DNA from: Sphingomonas yunnanensis
Lineage (GTDB): Bacteria > Pseudomonadota > Alphaproteobacteria > Sphingomonadales > Sphingomonadaceae
Reading direction: 5' to 3'
Length of the DNA: 64,000 bases
Assembly: GCF_019898765.1 (NCBI RefSeq)
Contig: NZ_JAIOKB010000005.1
Span: 1 to 64,000, forward strand
This document shows, in pieces, positions 25,461-35,434 of the stretch; the first letter of the stretch is position 1; every line of letters begins with the position of its first letter. A program made the position numbers and the translations under genes. The notes below the pieces were generated by a model. That model saw only the letters and a program-made list of their open reading frames with translations. It had not been told where the DNA came from and did not search any database.

Positions 25461-27179
25461 ATGACATTCCAGGGCTGGTTCCTGATCCTCCTGTTCATCG
25501 GCATCCTGCTGGCGCTCACCAAGCCGATCGGGCTGTGGCTGTTCGCGTTGTACGAGGGGCGGCGCACGCCGCTCCACGTCGTGCTCGGTCCGGTCGAGCG
25601 CGGCTTCTATCGGCTTGCCGGCGTCGACCCGACGGCCGAGCAGGGCTGGCGCCGCTACGCACTGCACATGCTGCTGTTCAACGTGGCGCTGCTAACGTTC
25701 ACCTATGCGGTGCTGCGATTGCAAGGCGTGCTGCCGGGCAATCCGCAAGGGCTCGCGGGGCTCTCGCCCGATCTCGCCTTCAACACCGCGGTGAGCTTCA
25801 CCACCAATACCAACTGGCAGAGCTACGGCGGCGAGGCGACGATGTCGAACCTCAGCCAGATGCTGGGGCTGACGATCCACAATTTCCTCTCCGCGGCGAC
25901 GGGAATCGCGCTCGCCTTCGCGCTGTTCCGCGGCTTCGCGCGGCGCGGGGCGCAGAAGAACGGGGTGGGGGTCATCGGCAACTTCTGGGCCGACATGACT
26001 CGCGTCACGCTCTACTTGCTGCTGCCGATCTGCATCCTCTACACGATCTTCCTGATCGCGAGTGGCGTGCCGCAGACGCTCGCCGGCGTCGTCGACGTCC
26101 AGACGCTGGAGGGCGCGCGCCAGTCGATCCTGCTCGGCCCGGTGGCCAGCCAGGAAGCGATCAAGATGCTCGGCACCAACGGCGGCGGCTTCTTCAACGC
26201 CAATAGCGCACACCCGTTCGAGAACCCGACCGCGCTGACCAACTTCGTGCAGATGCTGTCGATCTTCCTGATCGGCTTCGGGCTGACCTGGACCTTCGGC
26301 AAGGCGGTGGGCAACACGCGTCAGGGCTGGGCGATCCTGGCGGCGATGGTGATCCTCTTCCTCGCCGGCGTGACCGTCACCTATTGGCAGGAGGCCGCGG
26401 GCAACCCCGTGCTGCACCAGCTCGGCGTCGGCGGCGGCAACATGGAGGGCAAGGAAGTCCGCTTCGGCATCGCCGCCTCGGCGCTGTTCGCGGTCGTCAC
26501 CACCGCGGCCTCGTGCGGCGCGGTCAACGCCATGCACGACAGCTTCACCGCGCTGGGCGGGATGATCCCGCTGTTCAACATACAGCTCGGCGAGGTCGTT
26601 ATCGGCGGCGTCGGCGCGGGGATCTACGGCTTCCTGCTGTTCGCGATCCTCGCGGTGTTCGTCGCCGGGCTGATGGTCGGGCGCACGCCCGAGTACGTCG
26701 GCAAGAAGATCGAGAGCCGCGAGGTGAAGCTCGCGGTGCTGGCGATCGCGGTGCTGCCGCTGATGATCCTTGGGCTCACGGCTCTCTCGTCGGTGCTGCA
26801 GCAGGGGCTGGCGGGGCCGCTCAACAAGGGGCCGCACGGCTTCTCCGAGATCCTCTATGCCTTCACCAGCGCGGTCGGGAACAACGGCTCGGCCTTCGCC
26901 GGGCTGACCGCCAACACGCCCTACTACAACGGGCTGCTCGGCGTCGCGATGTGGGTCGGCCGCTTCTTCATCATCGTGCCGATGCTCGCCATCGCGGGCA
27001 GCCTCGCCGCCAAAAAATACACGCCGGAGAGCGCGGGCTCGTTCCCGACGACCGGCGGCCTGTGGGTCGGCCTGCTCGTCGGCATCGTGCTGATCCTGGG
27101 CGGCCTCACCTTCCTGCCGAGCCTCGCGCTCGGTCCGATCGCCGATCATCTCGCGATGATCCGCGGCCAGCTGTTCTAA
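25461..27179 (+). CDS. kdpA: KdpA, potassium-binding/transport subunit
   Basis: 572 residues, about ten TM helices. KdpA resembles a K+ channel with four selectivity loops; all are visible: [51 protein letters not shown] and [14 protein letters not shown]. Length matches the family. It takes K+ from the periplasm at high affinity and passes it to KdpB. A strong SD, AAGGAGG, precedes the ATG. Confidence 0.97.
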   Translation: MTFQGWFLILLFIGILLALTKPIGLWLFALYEGRRTPLHVVLGPVERGFYRLAGVDPTAEQGWRRYALHMLLFNVALLTFTYAVLRLQGVLPGNPQGLAGLSPDLAFNTAVSFTTNTNWQSYGGEATMSNLSQMLGLTIHNFLSAATGIALAFALFRGFARRGAQKNGVGVIGNFWADMTRVTLYLLLPICILYTIFLIASGVPQTLAGVVDVQTLEGARQSILLGPVASQEAIKMLGTNGGGFFNANSAHPFENPTALTNFVQMLSIFLIGFGLTWTFGKAVGNTRQGWAILAAMVILFLAGVTVTYWQEAAGNPVLHQLGVGGGNMEGKEVRFGIAASALFAVVTTAASCGAVNAMHDSFTALGGMIPLFNIQLGEVVIGGVGAGIYGFLLFAILAVFVAGLMVGRTPEYVGKKIESREVKLAVLAIAVLPLMILGLTALSSVLQQGLAGPLNKGPHGFSEILYAFTSAVGNNGSAFAGLTANTPYYNGLLGVAMWVGRFFIIVPMLAIAGSLAAKKYTPESAGSFPTTGGLWVGLLVGIVLILGGLTFLPSLALGPIADHLAMIRGQLF

Positions 27180-27190
27180 CGGGGGCCAAT

Positions 27191-29224
27191 ATGGCGAAGA
27201 CCCAGACCAAGAGCTTGTTCACGGCCGACCTCGTCGTGCCCGCGATCACGGCAAGCTTCCTCAAGCTCAATCCGAGAGAGCTGGTCCGCAACCCGGTCAT
27301 GTTCGTGACCGCGTGCGTGGCGACGCTGCTGACGGTCACGATCAACATCGGCGGCGACGGGCTCACGCTCGCCTTCAAGGCCCAGCTGGTCGTGTGGCTG
27401 TGGCTGACGGTGCTGTTCGGCACCTTCGCCGAGGCGCTGGCGGAGGGGCGCGGCAAGGCACAGGCGGCGAGCCTGCGCGCGACCAAAGCCGAGCTCAGCG
27501 CCAAGCGGCTGAGGGGCGACGGGCGAGCGTTCGACGAGGTGGCGGCGAGTCAGCTCAGGGTCGGAGACATCGTGCTGGTCGAGACGGGCGACCTGATCCC
27601 GTCCGACGGGGACGTCGTCGCGGGCGTCGCCTCGGTCAACGAGGCCGCGATCACGGGCGAGAGCGCGCCGGTGATCCGCGAGGCGGGCGGCGACCGCTCG
27701 GCGGTGACCGCGGGCACGCGCGTCATCTCCGACGAGATCCGCGTGAAGGTGACGGTGGAGCCGGGCAAGGGCTTCCTCGACCGCATGATCGCGCTGGTGG
27801 AGGGCGCCGAGCGGCAGAAGACGCCCAATGAGGTGGCGCTCACCGTGCTGCTCGTCGGGCTGACGATCATCTTCCTGATCGCTGTCGCGACCATCCCCGG
27901 CTTCGCCGCCTACACCGGCGGCAGCATCCCGGTGGCGATCCTCGCCGCGCTGCTGATCACGCTGATCCCGACCACGATCGCCGCGCTGCTCTCGGCGATC
28001 GGGATCGCGGGCATGGACCGGCTGGTGCGCTTCAACGTGCTCGCCAAATCGGGCCGCGCGGTCGAGGCGGCGGGCGACATCGACGTGCTGCTGCTCGACA
28101 AGACCGGCACGATCACGATCGGCGACCGCCAGGCGAGCGAGTTCCGCAGCGTCGGCGGTGCCAGCGACGTCGAGCTGGCCGAGGCGGCGCTGCTCGCCAG
28201 CCTCGCCGACGAGACCCCGGAAGGCCGCTCGATCGTGGTGCTGGCGCGCGACCAGTTCGGGTTGCAGCGGCCGATGCCCGCGGGCGCCGAGGTGATCCCC
28301 TTCACCGCGCAGACCCGTGTCTCGGGCGTACGGATCGGCGACACGCTGATCCAGAAGGGCGCGGTCGACTCGATCCTGCGCGCCAACACGGGCGCGGGCG
28401 AGACCGCCGCGGCGACCGAGCTGCGCCGCATCACCGACGAGATCGCCCGCGCCGGTGGCACCCCGCTGGCGGTGGCGCGCGACGGTCGCCTGCTCGGCGC
28501 GATCTTCCTCAAGGACGTGGTCAAGGCCGGGATCCGCGAGCGCTTCGGCGAGCTGCGCACGATGGGCATCCGCACCGTGATGATCACCGGCGACAACCCG
28601 CTCACCGCCGCGGCGATCGCGGCCGAGGCGGGGGTGGACGACTTCCTCGCCCAGGCGACCCCCGAGGACAAGCTGGCGCTGATCCGCCAGGAGCAGACCG
28701 GCGGCAAGCTCGTGGCGATGTGCGGCGACGGCACCAACGACGCGCCCGCGCTGGCGCAGGCCGACGTCGGCGTGGCGATGAACACCGGCACGCAGGCGGC
28801 GCGCGAGGCGGGCAACATGGTCGATCTCGACAGCGATCCGACCAAGCTGATCGAGGTGGTCGGGCTCGGCAAGCAGCTGCTGATGACTCGCGGCGCGCTC
28901 ACCACCTTCTCGGTGGCGAACGACGTGGCCAAATATTTCGCGATCATCCCGGCGATGTTCGTCGCGCTCTACCCGGGGCTGGGCGTGCTCAACGTGATGG
29001 GGCTGGCGACGCCGCAGTCCGCGATCCTCAGCGCGATCATCTTCAACGCGCTGATCATCCCGCTCTTGGTGCCACTCGCGCTCAAGGGGGTGAGGTACAG
29101 GCCGATGGCCGCGGGCCCGCTGCTGGCGCGCAACCTCGCGGTCTACGGCCTCGGCGGCCTGCTCGCCCCCTTCCTCGGCATCAAGCTCATCGACCTGGTC
29201 GTCGGCGGGCTGGGGCTGGCGTGA
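27191..29224 (+). CDS. kdpB: KdpB, potassium-transporting P-type ATPase
   Basis: 677 residues, P1A-type ATPase that powers Kdp. The phosphorylated Asp303 is in [12 protein letters not shown], the actuator loop is [14 protein letters not shown], and the hinge motif is [18 protein letters not shown]. Several TM helices flank these. The true start is the ATG at 27191 with GGGGG upstream; the frame opens far upstream inside kdpA on another frame. It begins 11 bp after kdpA. A GC-rich palindromic repeat separates it from kdpC. Confidence 0.97.
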   Translation: MAKTQTKSLFTADLVVPAITASFLKLNPRELVRNPVMFVTACVATLLTVTINIGGDGLTLAFKAQLVVWLWLTVLFGTFAEALAEGRGKAQAASLRATKAELSAKRLRGDGRAFDEVAASQLRVGDIVLVETGDLIPSDGDVVAGVASVNEAAITGESAPVIREAGGDRSAVTAGTRVISDEIRVKVTVEPGKGFLDRMIALVEGAERQKTPNEVALTVLLVGLTIIFLIAVATIPGFAAYTGGSIPVAILAALLITLIPTTIAALLSAIGIAGMDRLVRFNVLAKSGRAVEAAGDIDVLLLDKTGTITIGDRQASEFRSVGGASDVELAEAALLASLADETPEGRSIVVLARDQFGLQRPMPAGAEVIPFTAQTRVSGVRIGDTLIQKGAVDSILRANTGAGETAAATELRRITDEIARAGGTPLAVARDGRLLGAIFLKDVVKAGIRERFGELRTMGIRTVMITGDNPLTAAAIAAEAGVDDFLAQATPEDKLALIRQEQTGGKLVAMCGDGTNDAPALAQADVGVAMNTGTQAAREAGNMVDLDSDPTKLIEVVGLGKQLLMTRGALTTFSVANDVAKYFAIIPAMFVALYPGLGVLNVMGLATPQSAILSAIIFNALIIPLLVPLALKGVRYRPMAAGPLLARNLAVYGLGGLLAPFLGIKLIDLVVGGLGLA

Positions 29225-29229
29225 GGCTA

Positions 29230-29331
29230 CTCCCCCCCACCAGGGGGGAGGGGGCGGGGGTGGGGCCGCTCCACGAACGGGCGGCTCGACGAAGCAGCCC
29301 ACCCCAATCCCTCCCCCGAAGAGGGAGGAGC
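29230..29331. repeat. Palindromic repeat between kdpB and kdpC (copy A3, diverged)
   Basis: ACTCCCCCCCACCAGGGGGGAG at the left and CCCTCCCCCGAAGAGGGAGGAG at the right, with GGGGTGGGG/CCACCCCA inside, forming two hairpins in inverted order. It fills the 123-bp space inside an otherwise tight operon; closest relatives are the copies at 32712 and 57838. Confidence 0.75.
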
Positions 29332-29347
29332 AAGAAGGAGGAATGAC

Positions 29348-29932
29348 ATGACCAAGGATCTCTCGTCCGCGCTGCGCCCCGCGATCGTGCTGACACTGCT
29401 GTTCGCCGCGCTGCTCGGCCTGCTCTACCCGCTGGCGATGAACGGGCTTGGCCAAGCGCTCTTCCCCAACCAGGCCAATGGGAGCCTCGTGCGCGACGTG
29501 CAGGGCAGGGTGATCGGCTCGACCGTGCTGGGCCAGGCCTTCACCGCCGACCGTTACTTCCAGAGCCGGCCCTCGGCGGCGGGCAAGGGCTATGACGGCC
29601 TATCCTCCTCGGGTTCGAACCTCGGCCCGGCGAGTCGGGCGCTCGTCGATCGGGTCAGGGCGGACGCCGCGAAGCAGCGGGCGGAGGGTGTCCTGGGTCC
29701 GCTCCCGGCCGATCTGCTCACCGCGAGCGGCTCGGGGCTAGACCCTGACCTGTCGCCGGCGGGCGCGCTGGCGCAGGCGCCGCGGATCGCGCGGGTGCGC
29801 GGCCTGGCGGTGGCGCGCGTCCGCGCGCTCGTCGCGGCGCAGGCGGAAGATCCGATGCTCGGTGCCGCGCACGTCAACCTGCTCGCGCTCAACCGCGCGC
29901 TCGACTCGCTGTCGGGGGCGGAGCGTCGCTGA
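29348..29932 (+). CDS. kdpC: KdpC, potassium-transporting ATPase C subunit
   Basis: 194 residues. One N-terminal TM helix (about 10-32, IVLTLLFAALLGLLYPLAM), then a periplasmic domain with GSTVLGQAFTADRYFQSRPS and GYDGLSSSGSNLGPAS, the two KdpC signatures, and a C-terminal LLALNRALDSL. It works as chaperone and gate between KdpA and KdpB. It lies 123 bp after kdpB because of the inserted repeat. kdpD and kdpE do not follow; the next gene is dnaN on the opposite strand. Confidence 0.95.
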   Translation: MTKDLSSALRPAIVLTLLFAALLGLLYPLAMNGLGQALFPNQANGSLVRDVQGRVIGSTVLGQAFTADRYFQSRPSAAGKGYDGLSSSGSNLGPASRALVDRVRADAAKQRAEGVLGPLPADLLTASGSGLDPDLSPAGALAQAPRIARVRGLAVARVRALVAAQAEDPMLGAAHVNLLALNRALDSLSGAERR

Positions 29933-29953
29933 GGTCCTGCCGCGTCAGACCAA

Positions 29954-30035
29954 CCGTGCTCCGGCGAGAGCCGGAGCCCAGGTTGGCAGAGCGCGACGTT
30001 CGTGACCCTAGGCTCCTGCCTGCGCAGGAGCACGG
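29954..30035. repeat. Intergenic repeat, family C
   Basis: 82 bp bounded by CCGTGCTCC and GGAGCACGG. Inside are hairpins CTCCGGCGAGAGCCGGAG and CTCCTGCCTGCGCAGGAG. Between the convergent ends of kdpC and dnaN, so it could also stop transcription. Related to 14655-14686 and 31350-31430. Confidence 0.65.
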
Positions 30036-30125
30036 TAAAGCCAGCGAGTGAACCTCACCGCCTGATCGTCTCCGCCGCGTCCCGTCGCGGCAGGACGAGA
30101 TCTCTACGACCCTACCGCCCGCGCC

Positions 30126-31229
30126 TCACACCCGCATCGGCATCAGCACGTAGAGCGCCGGGCTCTTGTCGTTCTCGCGGATCAGCGTCGGCGCGGCGGC
30201 GTCGGCGAGATGGACCTCCACCAGGTCGGTGTCGATCTGGCCGAGGATATCGAGCAGGTAGCGGCTGTTGAAGCCGATCTCGAACGGCATCGCGGCATAG
30301 TCGCCGGGCACTTCCTCCGCCGCGGTACCGTTTTCCGGGCTGGTCACCGACAAAGTGATCTTGTCGCGATCGAGCGCCATCTTCACCGCCCGGGTCTTCT
30401 CGGTGGCGATGGTGGAGACGCGGTCGACGCCCTGCATGAAGCTCTTCGGATCGAGCTTGAGGATCTTGTCGTTCGCGGTCGGGATCACGCGGCTGTAGTC
30501 GGGGAAGGTGCCGTCGATCAGCTTGGAGGTGAGGATCGCGCTGCCGAGATCGAAGCGGATCTTGGTGCCCGACAGCGACACGCCGACCGAGCCGTCCACC
30601 TCATCGAGCAATTTTCGCAGCTCGGCGATGCACTTCCGCGGCACGATCACGTCGGGCATGTCGGCGGCGCCCTCCGGCTGGTCGACCGTCACACGCGCGA
30701 GCCGGTGCCCGTCGGTCGCCGCCGCCTTGAGCACGCCCTCGGCGACGTGGAGGAAGATGCCGTTGAGATAATAACGTGTCTCTTCGGTCGAGATGGCGAA
30801 GCGCGTCTTGTCGATGATCTGCGTGAGCGTGTCGACCGGCAGCTCGAACTGGACCGGTAGCTCGCCCTCGGCGATCACCGGAAAATCGTCGCGCGGCAGC
30901 GTGCCGAGCGAGAAGCGCGCGCGCCCCGCCACGATCGTCAGGCGCCCATCGGCGGCGGCGAGCGAGACCTGCGCGCCCTCGGGCAGCTTGCGCGCGATGT
31001 CGAACAATGTGTGCGCGGAGACGGTGGTGGCGCCGGGCTGGTCGACCGCGGCGGCGACGCTCTCGTTGATCTGGAGATCGAGGTCGGTCGCCATCAGCCG
31101 CAGCTGGCCCTCGGCAGTCGCCTCGAGCAGCACGTTCGACAGGATCGGGATGGTGTTGCGGCGCTCCACCACCGATTGCACGTGGCTCAGCCCCTTGAGC
31201 AGCGTCGCGCGTTCGATCGTCGCCTTCAT
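30126..31229 (-). CDS. dnaN: DNA polymerase III subunit beta (sliding clamp)
   Basis: 367 residues. It begins MKATIERATLLKGLSHVQSV with VERRNTIPILSNVLLEA, and carries VDTLTQIIDKTRFAISTEETRYYLNGIF in domain 2 and the C-terminal YVLMPMRV. It forms the ring-shaped processivity clamp of the replisome. The frame opens at a GTG two codons earlier (31235); the ATG at 31229 matches the usual DnaN start and has GGGGAC upstream. dnaA, recF and gyrB are not adjacent, as is common in alphaproteobacteria. Confidence 0.97.
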   Translation of the reverse strand: MKATIERATLLKGLSHVQSVVERRNTIPILSNVLLEATAEGQLRLMATDLDLQINESVAAAVDQPGATTVSAHTLFDIARKLPEGAQVSLAAADGRLTIVAGRARFSLGTLPRDDFPVIAEGELPVQFELPVDTLTQIIDKTRFAISTEETRYYLNGIFLHVAEGVLKAAATDGHRLARVTVDQPEGAADMPDVIVPRKCIAELRKLLDEVDGSVGVSLSGTKIRFDLGSAILTSKLIDGTFPDYSRVIPTANDKILKLDPKSFMQGVDRVSTIATEKTRAVKMALDRDKITLSVTSPENGTAAEEVPGDYAAMPFEIGFNSRYLLDILGQIDTDLVEVHLADAAAPTLIRENDKSPALYVLMPMRV

Positions 31230-31349
31230 CGTCACGTCCCCCCGGCCCGCAGGTCACTCACCAGGGGCAATTGGCCGACTCGTCCTAGCCAAAAGTGAAG
31301 GGCCGGAGCAAGCGCCCCGGCCCCTCGCGTCTATATGAGTGCGTGGCCC

Positions 31350-31430
31350 CCCGTGTTCCTGCGAATGCAGGAAACCAGGGTCACGCAGGTCAGCGCCCTC
31401 GGCTCTGGGCTCCTGCGTGCGCAGGAGCCC
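31350..31430. repeat. Intergenic repeat, family C, second copy
   Basis: 81 bp: a left hairpin TTCCTGCGAATGCAGGAA and a right hairpin GGCTCCTGCGTGCGCAGGAGCC in the same layout as 29954-30035. It lies in the 239-bp space between the dnaN start and the stop of the next leftward gene; the dnaN promoter should be within 31230-31349. Confidence 0.65.
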
Positions 31431-31468
31431 GATCGCCGCGGAGCCGGCCTCGCCTCACCGGCCGATCC

Positions 31469-32083
31469 TCAGAAGCGGATGCCGAGCCCGGCCATCAGCT
31501 GGTGGCGGTCGAGGTCGATGTTGTAGCCGTCGATCTCGCCGTAGTGCGAATAGCGATACTCGCCCTTCACGAAGGCGGTCGGGGTGAGCTTATACTCCAG
31601 CCCGGCGCCGAGGCGGAAACCGTCGAGGTCGGCCTTGTCGACCAGCTCGCTGTCCGCGCCGGTATTGGGCTGGTAGCGGCTCTCGACGCGCGCGTTGGTG
31701 TAGCCGCCCTTGGCGTAGATCATCGCCGCGGGCGAGATCACGTAGCCGAGCCGGCCGCCGATATAGAGGTCGCGCCCGGCCTCGACCGAGAAGCGGTCGC
31801 CCGCGGTCACTTCATTGTAGCTGCGGCTCTTGGTGGTCGCGTCGGTGATCTCGCCGTCGATCCCGTAGACGATGTTGCCGTTCTGGATGTCGTAGCCGAG
31901 CAGCGCGCCGTAGCTGAAGCCCTCGCGGCCCTCGGAATCGCCGTTGCCGCCGTCGCGCAGATTGTCGTAGCCGGCGAGCGCCTCGAGCCGCGGGCCGCTG
32001 AAGTCGCCGTTCTGTGCCAGCGCGGGGGTTGCCAGCGCGACGCCGAACGCGGCCGCGGCGGTGGCAAATGCAAACTTACGCAT
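31469..32083 (-). CDS. Outer-membrane beta-barrel protein (Omp25/opacity type)
   Basis: 204 residues. Signal peptide to about residue 23 (ending ATPALA-Q). The barrel strands RLEALAGYDNL, SYGALLGYDIQ, NIVYGIDGEI, YIGGRLGYVIS, AMIYAKGGYTN, GFRLGAGLEYKL, TAFVKGEYRYSHYG and LMAGLGIRF follow the eight-stranded OmpA/OmpX-like pattern, and the protein ends in Phe. It is probably a structural OMP; no partner is adjacent. Confidence 0.88.
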   Translation of the reverse strand: MRKFAFATAAAAFGVALATPALAQNGDFSGPRLEALAGYDNLRDGGNGDSEGREGFSYGALLGYDIQNGNIVYGIDGEITDATTKSRSYNEVTAGDRFSVEAGRDLYIGGRLGYVISPAAMIYAKGGYTNARVESRYQPNTGADSELVDKADLDGFRLGAGLEYKLTPTAFVKGEYRYSHYGEIDGYNIDLDRHQLMAGLGIRF

Positions 32084-32243
32084 GTCTCACTCCAGTCCTC
32101 TCGCCCCGACCCTGGGGCGTGGGGGGTCAATTAGTTAACGCCCGCGACGTTGCATGAACCTCACATAAACAGGAAAAACCGTTGCTTATGAGCCACAGCG
32201 CTTCGTAGGTTCGGCCGGAGGAGGCGCGCATGGGGGCAGGACC

Positions 32244-32711
32244 TTGCTGATCGCGGCGGCGATGGCGCTGGCGGCGGAGCGCGGCGCGCTCGGCGTGTGG
32301 GAGCGCTGGGCGGCGCTGCGCGAGGGCGCGCCGCCGCGCTGCTTCGCGATCGCGCAGCCGGTGCGCGACGACGGCGCCACCGATCGCCGCGGCGGATTCG
32401 CCAGCGTGGTGGCGCGGGCCGGGCCGACGCGCGCGCCGAGCGTGTACTTCCGTCTGTCGCGCCCGCGCGGCCGCGACGCGCGGGTGACGCTGGCCATGGG
32501 CGAGCGCCGCTTCGCGCTGGCGGGCGACCTGACGAGCGCGCGCGCGCCCGACGCCGCGACCGACCGCGCGATCGTCGCGGCGCTACGCGCGGCGCGGCTG
32601 ATGACGCTCACCACGGCCGACCGCGCGGGTCGGCCGATCGCGGACAGCTACACGCTCGCGGGCGCCGCCACCGCGATCGACGCGGCGCAACTGGGGTGTG
32701 CGGGCGAATAG
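32244..32711 (+). CDS. Hypothetical IalB-like protein
   Basis: 155 residues from a TTG start (GGGGGCAGG upstream); an ATG lies six codons on. The N-terminus [17 protein letters not shown] may be a short signal or anchor. [21 protein letters not shown] near the N-terminus and [15 protein letters not shown] at the C-terminus recall invasion-associated locus B proteins, with two Cys that could form a disulfide. The match is from memory and partial. A palindromic repeat starts immediately after the stop; rlmN follows on the same strand. Confidence 0.7.
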   Translation: MLIAAAMALAAERGALGVWERWAALREGAPPRCFAIAQPVRDDGATDRRGGFASVVARAGPTRAPSVYFRLSRPRGRDARVTLAMGERRFALAGDLTSARAPDAATDRAIVAALRAARLMTLTTADRAGRPIADSYTLAGAATAIDAAQLGCAGE

Positions 32712-32831
32712 CTCCCCTCCCCTGCGGGGGGGGGGGCGGGGTGAGGCCTTGCCGCGAGCGCGCCGATCGGGGGACGACCGCGCCGCCCGCGGCGACGCCC
32801 CACCCCAGCCCTCCCCTGATGGGGAGGGAGA
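32712..32831. repeat. Palindromic repeat upstream of rlmN (copy A4, diverged)
   Basis: CTCCCCTCCCCTGCGGGGGG at the left and CCCTCCCCTGATGGGGAGGGAG at the right, with GGGGTGAGG/CCCCACCCC inside. It starts directly after the IalB-like stop and leaves about 55 bp before the rlmN ATG. The rlmN frame stays open through it by chance. Confidence 0.72.
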
Positions 32832-32886
32832 GGGAGCCCTCCACGCCGAACTGGAAAGTTCCGCTCACATCGCCTATGTGCGCGCG

Positions 32887-34095
32887 ATGCTGACAGAGCC
32901 GGCCGCCCCCATGCCCATCCCCGGGCACATCGATCCCGTGCCCGTCCCGCGCGCCGCGGTGACGCGCCCCGACGGTCGCGTCGACCTGATCGGCCTGTCC
33001 AAGGACCAGCTGCGCGAGACGCTCGCCGCCGCCGGGCTCGAGCCGCGCCAGGCCAAGCTGCGCGCCAAGCAGATCTGGCACTGGATCTACAATCGCGGCG
33101 CCACCGACTTCGCGCTGATGACCGACATCGCCAGGGCGCAGCACCCGTGGCTGACCGAGCGCTTCGTCATCGGCCGCCCCGAGGTGGTGGAGGCGCAGGT
33201 CTCCAGCGACGGCACGCGCAAATGGCTGCTGCGTTCCCCCGACGGGCAGGATTACGAGGCGGTGTTCATCCCCGACGCCGATCGCGGCACGCTCTGCGTG
33301 TCGAGCCAGGTCGGCTGCACGCTCAACTGCACCTTCTGTCACACCGGCACGATGCGGCTGGTGCGCAACCTCACCGCGGGCGAGATCGTCGGTCAGGTCA
33401 TGCTGGCGCGCGACTCGCTCGGCGAGTGGCCGAGCCAGCCCGAGGGCCGCATGCTCACCAACATCGTGATGATGGGCATGGGCGAGCCGCTCTACAATTT
33501 CGACGCGGTGCGCGACGCGCTCAAGCTGGTGATGGACGGCGACGGCCTCGCGCTCAGCAAGCGCCGCATCACGCTCTCGACCTCGGGCGTGGTGCCGATG
33601 ATGGCGCGCGCGGGCGAGGAGATCGGGGTCAATCTCGCGGTGTCGCTCCACGCGGTGACCAAGGAGGTGCGCGACGAGATCGTGCCGCTCAACCGCAAAT
33701 ACGGCATCGAGCAGTTGCTCCAGGCCTGCGCCGATTATCCCGGCGCCAACAACGCGCGCCGCATCACGTTCGAGTACGTGATGCTCAAGGACAAGAACGA
33801 CTCGGACGCGGAGGCCCACGAGCTGGTGCGGCTGCTGCGCCACTATCAGCTGCCCGCCAAGGTGAACCTGATCCCGTTCAATCCCTGGCCCGGCGCGGCC
33901 TATGAGACGTCGACGCCCGAGCGCGTGCGCCGCTTCAGCGAGATCATCTTCGAGGGCGGCATCTCGGCGCCGGTGCGCACCCCGCGCGGCCGCGACATCG
34001 ACGCCGCCTGCGGTCAGCTCAAGACCGCGGCCGAGAAGAAGAGCCGCGCCGAGCTCGACCGGATCGCGGCGGAGAAGCAGGCGGCGCTTGGCTGA
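32887..34095 (+). CDS. rlmN: Dual-specificity rRNA/tRNA methyltransferase RlmN
   Basis: 402 residues, radical SAM enzyme that methylates C2 of A2503 in 23S rRNA and A37 in some tRNAs. The Fe-S motif is Cys144-Cys148-Cys151 ([12 protein letters not shown]), and Cys375 in DIDAACGQL is the C-terminal Cys that carries the methyl intermediate. Also conserved: [27 protein letters not shown] and [13 protein letters not shown] 32887 is preferred over the frame opening inside the repeat; ATG 32911 is a second option. The last 8 bp overlap the next gene. Confidence 0.95.
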   Translation: MLTEPAAPMPIPGHIDPVPVPRAAVTRPDGRVDLIGLSKDQLRETLAAAGLEPRQAKLRAKQIWHWIYNRGATDFALMTDIARAQHPWLTERFVIGRPEVVEAQVSSDGTRKWLLRSPDGQDYEAVFIPDADRGTLCVSSQVGCTLNCTFCHTGTMRLVRNLTAGEIVGQVMLARDSLGEWPSQPEGRMLTNIVMMGMGEPLYNFDAVRDALKLVMDGDGLALSKRRITLSTSGVVPMMARAGEEIGVNLAVSLHAVTKEVRDEIVPLNRKYGIEQLLQACADYPGANNARRITFEYVMLKDKNDSDAEAHELVRLLRHYQLPAKVNLIPFNPWPGAAYETSTPERVRRFSEIIFEGGISAPVRTPRGRDIDAACGQLKTAAEKKSRAELDRIAAEKQAALG

Positions 34096-34846
34096 GTGGG
34101 GCGCGGTCGCGCTGGCGGCGGGCGCCGGCGCGGTGGGGGGCGCGATGAACGCGCTGGCGGGAGGCGGCACGTTCGCCACGCTGCCGGCACTGCTCGGCCT
34201 CGGCCTGCCCGCCAATATCGCCAACGCCACCTCCAATGTCGCACTGCTGCCCGGCGCGGGCGCGAGCGTGTGGAGCTTCCGCGACGAGCTCGGCCCGGTC
34301 GCGGGCGTGTCGCTGCGCCGGCTCGCGGCGGTGACCTTCGTCGCCGGTCTGATCGGGAGCACCCTGCTGGTGGTCACGCCCGGCCACGCCTTCGACCTGA
34401 TCGTGCCGTGGCTGCTGCTGGTGGCGCTGGTCGCGATCGTGTTCGGGCCCGCCGGGGCGGCGTGGCTGGCGCGGCGAGTCACGATCGGGCGGCGCAGCCT
34501 GTTCGTCGCGCAGGCGTTGCTCGGCACCTATGGCGGCTATTTCGGCGGCGGCGTCGGGATCATGCTCACCGCCACCTATGGGCTGCTCGCCGGTGCCAGC
34601 CCGCGCGCGCTGTTCGCCCCGCGCACGCTGATGCTGGCGATGGCCAATGCCGCGGCGGCACTGGTGTTTATCACCACCGGGCTGGTGCGCTGGCAGGCGG
34701 GGGCGCCGATGCTGCTCGGCGGGATCGTCGGCGGCTGGGCCGGCGCGAGCGTGGGCAAGCGGCTGCCCGCGGGCGTGGTGCGCGGCTGGACGATCCTGGT
34801 CACCGCCGCCACCACCGCGGTGTTCTTCTGGCGCGCCTACGGCTGA
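34088..34846 (+). CDS. TSUP-family (TauE/SafE) permease
   Basis: 252 residues with about eight hydrophobic segments in two halves. The first half has [34 protein letters not shown], broken by Gly and Asn as in TauE/SafE proteins; the second half has [14 protein letters not shown] and ends in [18 protein letters not shown] helices. A sulfite/organosulfonate or other anion exporter role is typical of the family; the substrate is unknown. The only start in frame that fits is TTG at 34088, overlapping rlmN by 8 bp, so translation may be coupled. Confidence 0.87.
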   Translation: MAEWGAVALAAGAGAVGGAMNALAGGGTFATLPALLGLGLPANIANATSNVALLPGAGASVWSFRDELGPVAGVSLRRLAAVTFVAGLIGSTLLVVTPGHAFDLIVPWLLLVALVAIVFGPAGAAWLARRVTIGRRSLFVAQALLGTYGGYFGGGVGIMLTATYGLLAGASPRALFAPRTLMLAMANAAAALVFITTGLVRWQAGAPMLLGGIVGGWAGASVGKRLPAGVVRGWTILVTAATTAVFFWRAYG

Positions 34847-35016
34847 GGCCGACGCGGCGCGCCGCCGGGCTCGCCGGCGCGTCGCTGCCTTTCCAGCGAG
34901 TGATGGCTGGCGACATTCTCGCCGACGAAGACGATGATCCACATCGCCGCGACGAAGAGGGCGAGGATCGCCAGGACGCGTGGCGCGCGGCGGCTCGGCA
35001 GCCTGGGATCGGTCAT
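34837..35016 (-). CDS. Small single-pass membrane protein, 59 aa
   Basis: A basic N-terminus (RLPSRRAPR) precedes one TM helix (VLAILALFVAAMWIIVFVG), followed by a polar tail rich in Glu, Arg and Gly. GGAG seven bases before ATG 35016 supports this start over two upstream Met codons. The 3' end overlaps the TSUP gene by 10 bp, convergent. I do not recognise a family. It is divergent from the DUF6894 gene, with a perfect FNR/FixK-like box between them. Confidence 0.6.
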   Translation of the reverse strand: MTDPRLPSRRAPRVLAILALFVAAMWIIVFVGENVASHHSLERQRRAGEPGGAPRRPQP

Positions 35017-35144
35017 GCGCGGCTCCGTCATGGGCGAGCGGCCCAGCCTAGGCGGCGACGCGGCGCGCGCACTCACCTCGATCGGACCACGGGCTGCCGA
35101 CGCGCGCGAGAAACGGCAACCTTCCTAACCTTCATTGAGGACCA

Positions 35145-35158
35145 TTGATCGAGATCAA
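35145..35158. promoter_or_regulatory. Perfect FNR/FixK-type box
   Basis: TTGAT-CGAG-ATCAA matches the Crp/Fnr consensus exactly. The centre is 34 bp before the DUF6894 ATG (too close for class II activation of that gene unless it is leaderless) and 135 bp before the leftward small membrane gene, where it could act as a normal activator site. Binding is inferred. Confidence 0.55.
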
Positions 35159-35185
35159 GGCAGATTGCGAGGAAAGGAGTCGCTG

Positions 35186-35425
35186 ATGCAGCGCTATTTC
35201 TTCAACGTGCGCGACGGCGTCTCGCATCCCGACGCGATCGGCCAGGAGTTCGCCACTTTGGCGGACGCGCGCGCCGCGGCGGTCCGCTTCGCCGCCGACG
35301 TGCTGCGCGACGAGAACGATGCGCTGCTGCGCGGCGAGGAATGGGCGGTCGAGCTGGTCGACGCCGAGCGCGGGCTGCTGTTCTCGGTGATCGTCGCGAC
35401 GGTCGGGACGGAGCCGGTGGCGTAG
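35186..35425 (+). CDS. DUF6894 family protein
   Basis: 79 residues. MQRYFFNVRDG opens the protein, followed by the DUF6894 pattern DAIGQEFATLADARAAAVRFAADVL, then a strand-rich end (WAVELVDAERGLLFSVIVATV). Small cytosolic alpha/beta protein of unknown function, widespread and often multicopy in rhizobia and sphingomonads. AAGGAG precedes ATG 35186; a longer frame begins at 35135. Confidence 0.85.
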   Translation: MQRYFFNVRDGVSHPDAIGQEFATLADARAAAVRFAADVLRDENDALLRGEEWAVELVDAERGLLFSVIVATVGTEPVA

Positions 35426-35434
35426 GGCGCGCGA

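Noticed and set aside
27176..29455. 759-codon minus-strand frame across kdpB
   Set aside because: Antisense to a P-type ATPase with DKTGT and GDGTNDAP motifs; shadow frame.
32698..32886. Upstream extension of rlmN
   Set aside because: It would translate the palindromic repeat; the ATG at 32887 gives the usual RlmN start region.
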